From: JAHBVL01 sp963712055
Lineage (GTDB): Bacteria > Chloroflexota > Chloroflexia > Thermomicrobiales > UBA6265
Length of the DNA stretch: 64,000 nucleotides
Direction of reading: 5' to 3'
Assembly (NCBI GenBank): GCA_963712055.1
Contig: CAVQGN010000004.1
Location: forward strand, 434,001 to 498,000
Below the pieces are notes generated by a model. The model made no database searches, was not told the DNA's origin, and saw only the letters and a list, made by a program, of their open reading frames with translations. A program made the position numbers and the translations under genes. Below are positions 19,766-29,170 of this stretch, piece by piece (the first letter of the stretch is position 1; the number at the start of each line of letters is the position of its first letter).

Positions 19766-21257
19766 TTAGTTCGCGCAGACGGACCAAAGCCCGACGCCTT
19801 GCTGGCTGGCCAGAACCTCACTGGTTTCGAGCCACGCCGCGAAACGAGAGTCAGACGGCGCATCTGCATAGCGTGCAGAGCCCTGGCTGAGCAATTGCTG
19901 ATTGAGCTGCACCAGGGACCCGTCAGACTGAGCGATCCAAAGGTAGACAGCGCTATCGCTACCGATCGCGCTATCGAATTCCACTTCGACGTTTGTGCCA
20001 ATGACTGCAATCACGTCCTCGAGCGCGGCTTCGGCGTAGCAAGCGCCGATCGAAGGGATATTGACTCCAATTAGCACAAGATCCGGTCCGACGCCCTCTA
20101 CCTCAACGCTGACCTGCCCGAAGCTGTCTGTTGTCACACCGATGACGGTGCCGCTCTGATTGGCTGGTGGAGGGACTGGCTCGGGCAGCAAAGCCGGGTC
20201 AATCGTCAACTGGAGGAAGGGTTCGATTCCCATGCCAGTGTCGCCAAGGAGTAATGTCGCGTCACTTCCTCCCGCAGGAATCGAGTAGACGAGGACGATC
20301 CGGGTCGTTTCGCCAGCCGCGATGAGCGCTGACGAGTTTCCCTGGGCGGTGTAGCCGAGGAGGCGGGCGACTTGCCGGGTGCTACTCGGCGCGATATCCC
20401 ACGGTTCGGTCATTTGAGCAGTCTGGATCAGTGGGTCGCGCAGACTGAACTCCGCGTCAACCTCCGACCAGTTCGTGACGTCGGCAACGATTGCAACCCA
20501 GGTTCTCCCATCCTTGGGTTCGAGACCGAGAGCCGGAATCGCCTCGCCAGTCACGCTTTCAGCAATCGAAATCCTCCAGAAGTCGTTCACGATGACCGGG
20601 GCCGGTTCTCCTCCGCTGGGTTGCGGAAGAGGATCAGGGGCTGGACCAGAATCCGGCGACGGCTGACCGAAGGGAAATGGGTTGCCGTACTGATCACGGA
20701 ACCCATCGTTCAATTCGTCGATCGGGGTCAAGACGGTGGATGCGTAGGTATCTGCTTGGGATGAAGGCGATGGTGACTACGCTCACGTCCGACTCGATCA
20801 AAATGACTTGGAAATGCACCTGGATTTCAATAGTCGAGTCCATCATCGCCATCGATCGTCTGCGTATAGAGCGCAGACGCATACTGGTCGCTGACGATGC
20901 GTATGGGTTGCCGTTTTCGTCCAGTGTCGGGTTGCACGTCGACAACCTCCACCAGTTGCGCAATTGCCGGTGATAACGACCGAAAAGCTCCGTCGCTGGA
21001 GAGCCTTCCGCCGGTCCACCTCCCACGATCACGATTGTTTCGAAGTCCGACACGGCGAAATAGTCAACGCCGGCTTCGGTATTGTCTTCGAGAGGCACCC
21101 AGGACGGTCCAAACTCCAGGGTATACCCATAGTTGGGACTGATGTAGGTGTTGCCGTCCACCTCTGCTTTTGCTATTGACGGGTGATGCGTTGCGAGCGC
21201 AACGATCATCGCCAAGAGGATAACAACGACCGATGAGGAACGATTGCCTGCCAACAT
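19766..21257 (-). pseudogene. Secreted protein with SNase-like C-terminal domain, broken by several frameshifts
   Basis: Two overlapping open frames (21257 to about 20694, and 20731 to 19766) read as one gene of about 490 residues. A signal peptide follows ATG 21257 (AGGAGG six bases upstream). Good coding text switches frame near 20980 (at a TTTT run), near 20832, and near 20758 (at CCC); segments such as RIVSDQYASALYTQTIDGDDGLD occur only in the alternate frame. The last 100 residues resemble a staphylococcal-nuclease fold (GVNIPSIGACYAEAALEDVIAVIG, late GLWSVC), but nuclease catalytic arginines are not evident. Several indels in one gene may be sequencing error or decay. Confidence 0.6.
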
Positions 21258-21376
21258 CCTGATTCCTCCTCGCCCCGGGATCCCATCTGGGAACCGGTGG
21301 CTCTCTGGCGAGTGCCACAACTGCTTGGTTTGACCAGGCGACACTTCACCGCTTGAGGAAACGCTATCTCGGGAGA

Positions 21377-22787
21377 TCAGGCCGGATCATCGGCAAATCT
21401 ACGTATTTCAGCGCGAGAGACGTGAGGCGCCCACGTCATACTCCGGTCAGGTCGGACGCATAGAGCAGGAGTCCCTGATGGGGGAGTGTGCTTGCTTTTG
21501 CCAGTGCGGGTCCGCATCGTCAGTGTGATGGCCGTCTGCCGCACTGCCACCGGGCTGGCAGGAACGGTTCCTGGAGAATCCGGAGAACTGGGAGGACATT
21601 CACGGCGGGGTGGAGCGTTGGGATCGGGAACGTAGTCAGGTCCTGCCGCGGCCAACACTTGGTCCATCACAGCGTTCGAAGGCACGTCAATCGCTGCCGT
21701 CAATGTTTCAGGGAGCGGCAACGGGACGATTTCAAAGTCTGGCCGGACACCTGGCTCGAGCGGTCGGAAGCCATTCTTTTCCCACGCCAATCGCTGCAGA
21801 TCCGGATCCATGAGCGCATCGCGCAAGCGAACACCACCATCAGTTAGCGTGATGATCGGATGTGTGATCCAGACTGTTGGTTCCGGGTAGATCATGCGTA
21901 GGTCGTTTTGAACAGCCTGAACGACTTGCGGATTGCTGAGGATGAACTCGACAATCTGCGACTCGTAGAGCGCGACGAGTGCATAACTCCCTTTGCCCAT
22001 GGAAATGTAGAGCTTGAAGAGTTCAAGTGAAGACGTTGGCATGAATCCGAGCCGTTCGAAGTAGGCGTGAATGTCAGTAAGAACCCGGTCGACATCTTCC
22101 ATACCTACGACGTCCATACAGTTCATCGTATTGGCAACCAGAGCGGCAAAGTGACCTCCGGAGGTGCTTCGATTCGGGTCTGTCGTTTCTACGATCACTG
22201 GACTCGTGATCGAAGGCAAACCGATTTCGGGCCACTTGGCTCCAGACTCGATTATCTCGAGCAGCTTCACCATATCTGCCCGGTAGCTTCCATCAGGCGC
22301 GACAGTAACAACACCCTGATCGATAAGCGCATCGGTGGTATCAGCCCACGAGTAGATCACCACCGGAGAAATGAAGACGTTGCGCCAGCCGTCGCTCCGA
22401 TTTCGGCAGCCTTCATAAGTTTCGATCTGCGTCTGATCACCAACCCAGAGGAAATCGCTGTCCTCGATCGGCACCTGGCAAAGAATTGTCTGCGTTGATC
22501 GCGACTCGACCTCGACAGTCAAGCCATAGCGATTGAGGAGGATCGATGCAACTTCGGGATCCTTGAGGAATTCGACCTTGAGCGGGCTCGCATAACCGGT
22601 GACGGTCAGCTCCTCCGGTACTTCAGTTGGAGCGAGCGTTGCGGTTGGCGAAGGTCCAGGAGTGGGGGTCGGCGGGGGTGGTGGATCTGGTCCTGGCCAC
22701 AACAACACATATCAGCAGGATCAGCGCGAGAAGCAGAAGCGCCAGTCCTATCTTCTGTCTTCGATCCAGATTCTTGATCCTCGTCAT
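21377..22787 (-). CDS. Membrane-anchored solute-binding-like protein, interrupted by a frameshift near its N-terminus
   Basis: An ATG at 22787 (GGAG upstream) begins MTRIKNLDRRQKIGLALLLL, a transmembrane anchor. Near 22690-22705 the frame must shift by one base to join the Pro/Thr-rich linker (PDPPPPPTPTPG) and the main domain, which is open to 21377. The body (about 55-370) looks like a type II periplasmic binding fold, with DPEVASILLNRYG, TSGGHFAALVANTMN and an alternating beta/alpha pattern. The last 60 residues are basic and low in recognisable structure. It lies between the XpaC-like gene and the broken nuclease-fold gene, in one leftward cluster. Ligand unknown. Confidence 0.65.
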
Positions 22788-22850
22788 GTTCTACTCCAGG
22801 ACTCCAATCGGCGTGAAACGGGGCCGTTCGAATACGCTGGCCGGCTCCGC

Positions 22851-23576
22851 TCACTCGAAGTCGTCATCGTCGAAGCCGTTGGCAGATGCGGCGGTGATCG
22901 TGTCAACCGTTTCTTCCAGGATCTCGCTCAGCGCTGCCAGGTCGAGTACATCCTGCTGGTGATACTGCTGGTAGAACTCATCGGCGGCATAAAGTGTTTT
23001 CGGACACACGGTCGTGTCGATGTAATCGACGTATTTCTCTGCACCCTTGACCTTTCGTTCGACCAACCAAAGAGTTTGTTTCAGCAACGCTGAAAAGGGT
23101 TCGACCAATTTCGATTCATAGACCGGAGCCACGATCATGCTTCCTCGATCCCGGTCGCTTTCGATGGCGTCAAGCATTCGAGCGATCTCATCTGTTAGTT
23201 TCGTGACGCATTTGCGCATCGACGATTTCGGAATGTTGCCAATTGAATCTTGCATTTCCTTGAGTTTGGCTCTTGCCCGTGCGTAGGCAATCTCTTCGGG
23301 CATCAACGGTTCAGGAGCCGGCTCCTTGACCAGCAACCAGACTCCGGAAAAGACGACTGCCGACAATCCAAGCGCCATCCAGAATCCTGCACCCAGGACC
23401 ATCACAACCAGGAAGGTGACCAGCGCGGAACCGATCGCGAGCGGCGTCCGCGGTGAGGCTTTCATCTTGATAATGCGATCCCGTCCCAACTCCACCACCT
23501 GTGAAACGTCACTCTCGACTGTGGACATGCGCTGGTCCCGATTGACGCCCGTTTCCTCTGTCGTTCCCTTCGGCAT
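22851..23576 (-). CDS. XpaC-like membrane protein
   Basis: 241 residues. Two adjacent transmembrane helices (about 45-85) follow an acidic N-terminal tail; a helical cytoplasmic domain follows, with TKLTDEIARMLDAIESD and LVEPFSALLKQTLWLVERK. This arrangement resembles XpaC-type proteins often found beside TelA/toxic-anion-resistance and vWA genes; the match is by pattern only. AGGAG lies eight bases before the ATG. It starts 11 bases after the vWA gene, so the two are cotranscribed. Confidence 0.5.
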   Translation of the reverse strand: MPKGTTEETGVNRDQRMSTVESDVSQVVELGRDRIIKMKASPRTPLAIGSALVTFLVVMVLGAGFWMALGLSAVVFSGVWLLVKEPAPEPLMPEEIAYARARAKLKEMQDSIGNIPKSSMRKCVTKLTDEIARMLDAIESDRDRGSMIVAPVYESKLVEPFSALLKQTLWLVERKVKGAEKYVDYIDTTVCPKTLYAADEFYQQYHQQDVLDLAALSEILEETVDTITAASANGFDDDDFE

Positions 23577-23587
23577 GTCTTGGTCTC

Positions 23588-25261
23588 CTAGGACGTGTTC
23601 GCGAATGATTTCCGCAGAGCGTCGATGAGACCTTCACGGCCATCGTAAACGGCGCCCGACGTCAGTTCGGCGAGAGCGGTGAGCTGTTCTTCCGAGGCAT
23701 CGCCAAACATGATCGAATAGACCGGTATACGGTCTGTGAGGACTGCCGGTTGGCGCGCCGCGAAACTATCTATCGAACCGTCAGATTTCCCGTCAGTGAG
23801 AACGACTATTGATGGGGAATAACCGTCCAGCGACTCGTCGAACTGGTCCATGGCAGTGTTGAGACAGCGATACATGTCGGTGCCGCCGCTGGCGCTCTTT
23901 TCCTTGGTTTTGGTCAGGAGCTCCGAAAGTGCCGCCGGGTCGTTGCCATTGACCCGCCAGATGCCGTCGATATCGCTGTCAAAGGGAATCACGACGGTGA
24001 CGTCAGACGTGGCCCGCTCGATGAAATATTCTTGAGCTCTCGGGTTTTCCAGCATGACTTCCATCGCTGACTCAAGATCTCGCTCACCAGAACCCTTCAT
24101 GCTCCCCGAGTAGTCCAGACAGACAGCCGTGAAAGCGGGTTTGCGGAACTCCGACTGGTAGAGGTGAAGCGCGTCAAAGACGACGTCGCCGGTGGGAACA
24201 TTGATGAAGGTGAACGGCTGATCGACGTCCACGCCCCAATCTGCGTTGAACACTTCTGGGTCGTATGTTGGTGTGAACCCGATCTTCGTCGGTCGTCGAC
24301 CCTGGTCGACCAGTTCTTGCTGAATCTCATCAGTCAGCAAGTAGGCCTTGAACTTCTGGAAAATGGCCTCGATCTCAGGATCACCGCGGTCGACATAACC
24401 CAGGGGCCAATCTGCGAAAGCGAGACCGTCGATCGGGTAGATCACCTGCAGGAGATCAGTCTCACCCTCTGCGATTAAGCGTTGATTTGCGGTAATGATG
24501 GCTGACTCGTTGTTGACCATGCCATCATAGGAGTCGTAGTTCGAGAGGAAGACATCGCGGAGAAAGCCAGATGCGCCAGCAGTCCGGTCGACCTCGCCAA
24601 GAAGACGGGTGACCTTGTCCTGGACCTCTGGATCTTGTAGGTCCTCTGCGGTCAGCACCTCGGGGTGGCCAGCGAAGGCATAAAGGTAGCCGAGGTAGGC
24701 CATCGCACCAGAGTTGCTTTGAGTTGCGCTCGACATCATATAGCGGAGATCGCCTGATTCCGCCGCCGCGAGGATGTCTTCGACCGTCACAGGACGGTCG
24801 ATCCAGCCGAGCTCCTCGGCTTTGCTGCGTTTGATTCCGAACACGACAGCGGTTCCCATGATGCTGTCGACCTGCGAAACCACGCCTTCGCCGTTGCCGA
24901 GATTCATCCAGACGGAACTGGCCGGCCAGACGGCGTCGTATCCAATCGCCCCTTCCTGGATATCGATCATGGTATCGACCGATCCCTGGAAAGAAGGAAC
25001 CAGATCGACCCCTTCAGCTTCCTCGAATCGCTCGATCAACGTGGGTTCATCGGTGGATGGGTCGTCGAACAGGATCCGGTTCTCTGAACCCGTGAGAATC
25101 GAAAACGAAAGACCCGGTGGCTCTGGATCGGGATCCGGGCTGCATCCAGCCAGAAATCCGGTGAACAGCACAAGCGCCAGGATCGCGGAAGCGTACCTTC
25201 GACTCTTCCGTGAGTCTCTGACATTTGCGAATCCGGGGATTGGTCGCCTCGAGTCGGTCAT
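23588..25261 (-). CDS. Lipoprotein with solute-binding domain fused to a vWA domain
   Basis: 557 residues. A lipobox LAGC puts the lipidated cysteine near residue 40. Residues about 50-340 form a periplasmic type II binding fold (SILTGSENRILFDD, YDAVWPASSVWMNLG, DGLAFADWPLGYVDRG). Residues about 375-550 are a von Willebrand A domain with a complete MIDAS: DYSGSMKGSG, then GGTDMY and VVLTDGKSDGS. GAAAGGTG precedes the ATG. It is the first gene of the leftward cluster and diverges from pspA across a palindromic operator. A metal-dependent extracellular sensor or adhesion role is inference. Confidence 0.85.
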   Translation of the reverse strand: MTDSRRPIPGFANVRDSRKSRRYASAILALVLFTGFLAGCSPDPDPEPPGLSFSILTGSENRILFDDPSTDEPTLIERFEEAEGVDLVPSFQGSVDTMIDIQEGAIGYDAVWPASSVWMNLGNGEGVVSQVDSIMGTAVVFGIKRSKAEELGWIDRPVTVEDILAAAESGDLRYMMSSATQSNSGAMAYLGYLYAFAGHPEVLTAEDLQDPEVQDKVTRLLGEVDRTAGASGFLRDVFLSNYDSYDGMVNNESAIITANQRLIAEGETDLLQVIYPIDGLAFADWPLGYVDRGDPEIEAIFQKFKAYLLTDEIQQELVDQGRRPTKIGFTPTYDPEVFNADWGVDVDQPFTFINVPTGDVVFDALHLYQSEFRKPAFTAVCLDYSGSMKGSGERDLESAMEVMLENPRAQEYFIERATSDVTVVIPFDSDIDGIWRVNGNDPAALSELLTKTKEKSASGGTDMYRCLNTAMDQFDESLDGYSPSIVVLTDGKSDGSIDSFAARQPAVLTDRIPVYSIMFGDASEEQLTALAELTSGAVYDGREGLIDALRKSFANTS

Positions 25262-25354
25262 GACTCAGCACCTTTCCGAGTGTTGTCACTGTGCACCCAA
25301 GTATGCACGTGAAATGAAAACCTTGCCTTAACGATAGGGTGGACGCCGCGAAGG

Positions 25355-25378
25355 GAAATCCGTAGTTCTACGGATTTC
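25355..25378. promoter_or_regulatory. 24-bp perfect palindromic operator between vWA gene and pspA
   Basis: Arms GAAATCCGTAG (25355-25365) and CTACGGATTTC (25368-25378) are exact inverted repeats around TT. The core CGTA-GTTC-TACG recurs upstream of other genes in this island (28.8, 30.8 and 30.95 kb). A weak -10 candidate for pspA, TAAAGT (25398-25403), would centre the palindrome near -43, where class II activators bind. Confidence 0.75.
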
Positions 25379-25491
25379 AGGGAGTCGGCCTCGAAACTAA
25401 AGTCATGTCAGGGAATCAAGCGGGCAAGGCGATGTCGCCTTCGGAAGAGCCGCACGATCAGGATTCCACACACATCGAAGGAGTGTTTTCA

Positions 25492-26217
25492 ATGGGAATT
25501 TTCGATCGCCTTTCCCGCTTGCTGCGGGCGAATGTTCATGCCGCGCTTGACGGTGCAGAAGATCCTGAGAAGATGATTGACCTTCTGATACGGGACGCCG
25601 AATCGGGACGAGTCGCTGGCCGCCAGCAGCTGGTGGCGGTGATCGCCGAGCGAAACCGGATCTCCGCTGAAGCGGACAGCGAAGAAAAGGTCGCAGTCAA
25701 GGCACAACGTCAGGCAGAAGCCGCGGCTCGAAAGGGTGACGACGAACTGGCGCGAGAAGCGTTGCGGCGACGCAAGGATGCTCTTGAAGCTGCTGAGATC
25801 TTTTCCCAGCAAGCGGAATCGCAGCAGATCATGGTCGAGCGACTCAAGAGCCAACTCTCTCTGGTCGACGACAAGATGCGCCGCATGTACCAGGAGCGGG
25901 ACCGTCTCGTTGCGCAGAAACGCATTGCGGATGCACAGGTCGTGCTCGCCGAGACCGCCGGCAAGATCTCCATTTCGTCGATTGATAGCGAGTTTGGGCG
26001 GATGACGCGCAAGGTCCGTGAAGAAGAGGCCCGTGCACAGGCTTCGATCGAGGTCCACCTGGAGATGGACTCGCTGGAGGGCCGACTCGACGCGCTCGAG
26101 GACGAAGGAATCGAAGAGGAGCTCCGTGCCCTCAAAGAACTGGTCGGAAAGACGCCAGAAGTGGCGACTCAGAATCTCTACTCGATCGGTCCGGTCGATT
26201 CGACGAACGACCGCTAG
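25492..26217 (+). CDS. pspA: PspA/IM30 family phage-shock protein
   Basis: 241 residues, almost entirely alpha-helical coiled coil. The N-terminal amphipathic helix MGIFDRLSRLLRANVHAALDGAEDP is diagnostic; the family coats stressed membranes as ESCRT-III-like polymers. Heptad-rich helices extend over about 28-190. The ATG at 25492 is chosen for its AAGGAG nine bases upstream and because the canonical MGIFDR begins there; the frame is open from 25405. It diverges from the vWA cluster across the 24-bp palindrome and precedes a STAND-LuxR regulator. No PspF, PspB or PspC is in the window, so control is probably by the local LuxR proteins. Confidence 0.93.
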   Translation: MGIFDRLSRLLRANVHAALDGAEDPEKMIDLLIRDAESGRVAGRQQLVAVIAERNRISAEADSEEKVAVKAQRQAEAAARKGDDELAREALRRRKDALEAAEIFSQQAESQQIMVERLKSQLSLVDDKMRRMYQERDRLVAQKRIADAQVVLAETAGKISISSIDSEFGRMTRKVREEEARAQASIEVHLEMDSLEGRLDALEDEGIEEELRALKELVGKTPEVATQNLYSIGPVDSTNDR

Positions 26218-26381
26218 CAGCCTGGAGCGCCCAAGGCACCTCCCAACACGTGAGTTTGCTCGTGAACGTAAAATGGTAGGATTGCTAAAGTCACGCGAGA
26301 TACTCCAATTGAAAAAGTCGCATCGCGAGTGCGCGTGGTCGTCGCGAAGCCAGCTCCTCCTGGTGCGCCACTGGTGAACTT

Positions 26382-28784
26382 ATGGCACAGCCTCGCCGAT
26401 CATCGTCCCTTCCTGGTCCGCTTCCGCCGCTAATCGGTCGAACCGAGCAGCTGGCGGAAGTCGTACGGCGGATCGAGGAGGGTTCCAGGCTGCTGACTGT
26501 CACTGGCATTGGCGGAATTGGGAAGACACGGCTAGCGCTTCAAGCTGGAAACTATTTCCGAGGTTCGATGACTGTGACCTTTGTCGACCTCATGCCGCTT
26601 CATTCGCCCAGCCTCCTACTGCGTCAGATTGCTTTTGCGCTTCGGCTCGATCTTGCCGAAACCTATCCGGTGATCGATCAGCTGGCTGCAGATCTCAGCG
26701 CTCGCAAGTCGATGCTCATTCTCGACAACCTTGAGCATCTTCTACCTAGTGCCTCACCAGTGATTGCCGAACTACTCGAGAAGTGCCCTGAACTTCTGAT
26801 AATGGTCACAAGTCGTCTGGCGACCCGCCTGGCCGAGGAGCATGTTTTCCACTTGCTTCCCATGGAGCTTCCCACTCAGCACGAAATCGACAGCTGCCAG
26901 AAGCTCTCACAACTCGAGTCGGTACGGCTGTTCTCGGAACGTGCTACTGAGGCCCATCCGCAGTTCGCTCTGACTGACCTGACGAGCCCGCCAGTCGCGA
27001 GGATCTGTGTGAGGACCGGTGGTATCCCGCTCGCCATCGAGCTCGTAGCCTCCCGCGTCCGCCATGCGTCACCTCAGTCGATTCTCGAGCAACTCGACGC
27101 GGTGTTGCCGGTACTGACCGACGAGGACCCCAGCACTGGCGAACCGACGGCCGTTATGGAAGAGACATTCCGATGGAGCTACGATCTCCTGCCGCCGGAC
27201 GGGCAGCAAGTCCTGCCACGGCTATCAGTCTTCAGAGGAGGATTCGATCTGGGCGCGGTCAAAGCGATTGCAGAAGCGCCACCGCAGATCACCGTCAATC
27301 CACTGGACGTGATTGGATACGCACTGATCGATCACGGTCTGGTCCAGCGCACAGACCTGGAGAACGGCGTGACTCGCTATACGCTGCTCCCGCCGGTAGA
27401 GGAGTTCGCCCGCGGTCTTCTGGCTGGATCAGGTCATGAACGGGCGGTTCGTATTGCTCATGCTCGCCACTTCCTTGCCCTGGCAGAGTCACTCCGTCCC
27501 GAGATCGAAGGAGAACGGGGGCCTGAAGTGCTCGACTGGTTCGAGCTCGAACATGCCAACCTGCGGGTCGCGATGGCAACTTTGCTTGGTCAAGGCCGGA
27601 GGTATCTGGCAAGTCGGTTCGCGCTGTCGATGTGGAAGTTCCTGGTCGTGCGACGCTACATAGCCGAGGGTCGGGAAACACTCGACGCCGTTCTCTCACT
27701 CACCGATGCCGAGAATCCTGAAGAATCAGATCCGGAGCTTCGCTATGCGGCCGCTTCCTTCGCCCTGCATAACCGAGATTTGCCGCGCGCGCGTCACCAT
27801 GCAAAGATCGGAATGGAGATCGCCAAAAAGCTGAACGATCCACTCTGGCAGGCTGGCTGTTTGAGCGTGCTAGCCCATGCCGCGGCTCAGGAAGGCGACT
27901 ATCAACGAGCGGCCAACCACTATCTCCTGGTTGTATCGGTGATGGATTCCCTCATACCAAGAAACCCTTATGTGGAGCATACGAAGGCAATCATTCTGGT
28001 GGCGCTGAGTACGGCCCAGCTTTCCTTGGGTGATCCGGAAGGATCTGATGCTTGGGCGCAGGAGGCGCTAACGATCTGGATCAGGCGGCGTGACAAATGG
28101 GGCATCGGTCTGGCCAAACTCAATCTTGCTCGACTCGCGTATTTGCGTGGCGATGTCGACTCGGCCCTTGATCTTTATAGTGAGTGTCTGCCGCTTCTCT
28201 ATGAAATCGGCGACATGGTGTCGTTTGCGGAAGGACTCGCGGGTCTGGCGGAGCTTGCATTCGAAGCTGGGCACGTCCATCTTGCCGCCGAGCTGTTTGG
28301 AGCGAGCGAGTTCCTGAGCGATAGCGCTCACACGCCGGGCGCACAAGTCATCGAGATTGACTTCTTGGCGTTGAGGTCGAGGCTCGAGAAGGCTCTATCG
28401 GCAGACGAGATCGACGCGTTTGTGATCCGGATCGCACAGGAACCGGAACTGGATTTCTTTGAGATCGTTGAACGCTCGATCAGCATGATCCTGCACCCCG
28501 ACTCAGGAGAGGTTGCTCCGACGGTGGAGTCCACTGATCAGGTTAATACTCCCACTGAACTGGCTGCAGCAAAGGAAGCTGGCCTGACCAAGCGAGAACA
28601 GGAGATTCTTTGCCTCCTGGAGCTTTCAGATCAGGAAATCGCAGACATGAATTTCATCGCTTACCGAACGGTAACCAGTCATGTCACGAAGATCTACTCG
28701 AAGCTGGGCGTTTCCAATCGAGCTGCGGCGCTAGCTTGGGCTTTTCGGAACGGTCTTTGCCAGAACGGTGATACGGCCGATTGA
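26382..28784 (+). CDS. STAND (NB-ARC-like) ATPase with C-terminal LuxR HTH, transcription regulator
   Basis: 800 residues. Walker A GIGGIGKTR (about 42-50) and Walker B MLILDNLEH (about 111-119) head an AP-ATPase/NB-ARC core, with LPLAIEL-like GIPLAIELVASR near 215 (the GLPL motif). A winged-helix-like part and a TPR-like helical array (about 350-690) follow. The last 65 residues are a GerE/LuxR DNA-binding domain (LTKREQEILCLLELSDQEIADMNF). This is the architecture of ATP-dependent, ligand- or partner-sensing regulators such as the MalT/LuxR LAL class. No clear ribosome-binding site precedes the ATG. It lies 164 bases after pspA, in the same direction. Confidence 0.88.
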   Translation: MAQPRRSSSLPGPLPPLIGRTEQLAEVVRRIEEGSRLLTVTGIGGIGKTRLALQAGNYFRGSMTVTFVDLMPLHSPSLLLRQIAFALRLDLAETYPVIDQLAADLSARKSMLILDNLEHLLPSASPVIAELLEKCPELLIMVTSRLATRLAEEHVFHLLPMELPTQHEIDSCQKLSQLESVRLFSERATEAHPQFALTDLTSPPVARICVRTGGIPLAIELVASRVRHASPQSILEQLDAVLPVLTDEDPSTGEPTAVMEETFRWSYDLLPPDGQQVLPRLSVFRGGFDLGAVKAIAEAPPQITVNPLDVIGYALIDHGLVQRTDLENGVTRYTLLPPVEEFARGLLAGSGHERAVRIAHARHFLALAESLRPEIEGERGPEVLDWFELEHANLRVAMATLLGQGRRYLASRFALSMWKFLVVRRYIAEGRETLDAVLSLTDAENPEESDPELRYAAASFALHNRDLPRARHHAKIGMEIAKKLNDPLWQAGCLSVLAHAAAQEGDYQRAANHYLLVVSVMDSLIPRNPYVEHTKAIILVALSTAQLSLGDPEGSDAWAQEALTIWIRRRDKWGIGLAKLNLARLAYLRGDVDSALDLYSECLPLLYEIGDMVSFAEGLAGLAELAFEAGHVHLAAELFGASEFLSDSAHTPGAQVIEIDFLALRSRLEKALSADEIDAFVIRIAQEPELDFFEIVERSISMILHPDSGEVAPTVESTDQVNTPTELAAAKEAGLTKREQEILCLLELSDQEIADMNFIAYRTVTSHVTKIYSKLGVSNRAAALAWAFRNGLCQNGDTAD

Positions 28785-28785
28785 G

Positions 28786-28824
28786 ATCCGTAGTTCGTTT
28801 CACGTGGTTTACGTAGTTCCTACG
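28786..28824. promoter_or_regulatory. Operator-like half-site and inverted repeat before the HTH gene
   Basis: A half-site ATCCGTAGTTCG (28786-28797) is followed by CGTAG-TTC-CTACG (28812-28824). The two CGTAG elements are 23 bases apart, about two helical turns. The motif matches the pspA palindrome, with five rather than four bases between the CGTA and TACG arms. It fills the gap between the STAND-LuxR gene and the small HTH gene. Confidence 0.6.
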
Positions 28825-28892
28825 ATGTCACCGAGTCTGCCATGTCCGACGATGTCCTCACTGGACTCATTTCGTCGGAAAGGACAGAGACG

Positions 28893-29114
28893 ATGAAGCT
28901 GACACGGACCGAACTCGATGTCCTCATGCTGATGGCTGAGGGACGTTCCGATGTCGAGATTGCACGGGAACTGGCAATCGACCCGAACCTGATTCAACGG
29001 CATGTCGATCGAATCATCTTCGAACTCAAGCGGCTTTCGCTTGATGACGTGGTGGCGGATATCGTCATCGCGATTCAGCTTGGTCTGGTGGGTCGAAGCC
29101 GATTCGCTGCCTGA
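28893..29114 (+). CDS. Stand-alone LuxR/GerE-type HTH protein
   Basis: 73 residues from ATG 28893 (AAAGGA eight bases upstream), or 90 residues from ATG 28842, which lacks a ribosome-binding site. The whole protein is one GerE-like domain: LTRTELDVLMLMAEGRSDVEIARELAIDPNLIQRHVDRI. There is no receiver, PAS or ATPase part. The recognition-helix region differs from that of the upstream STAND-LuxR protein. It follows the operator at 28.8 kb and so may be autoregulated. Small lone LuxR domains can act as regulators or as dimerisation partners; which applies here is unknown. Confidence 0.7.
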   Translation: MKLTRTELDVLMLMAEGRSDVEIARELAIDPNLIQRHVDRIIFELKRLSLDDVVADIVIAIQLGLVGRSRFAA

Positions 29115-29170
29115 GCGACGGCTTCTGCAGCCACTTCTGAACAAAAGCGAGAATGGAGGTCGATCCCAAA

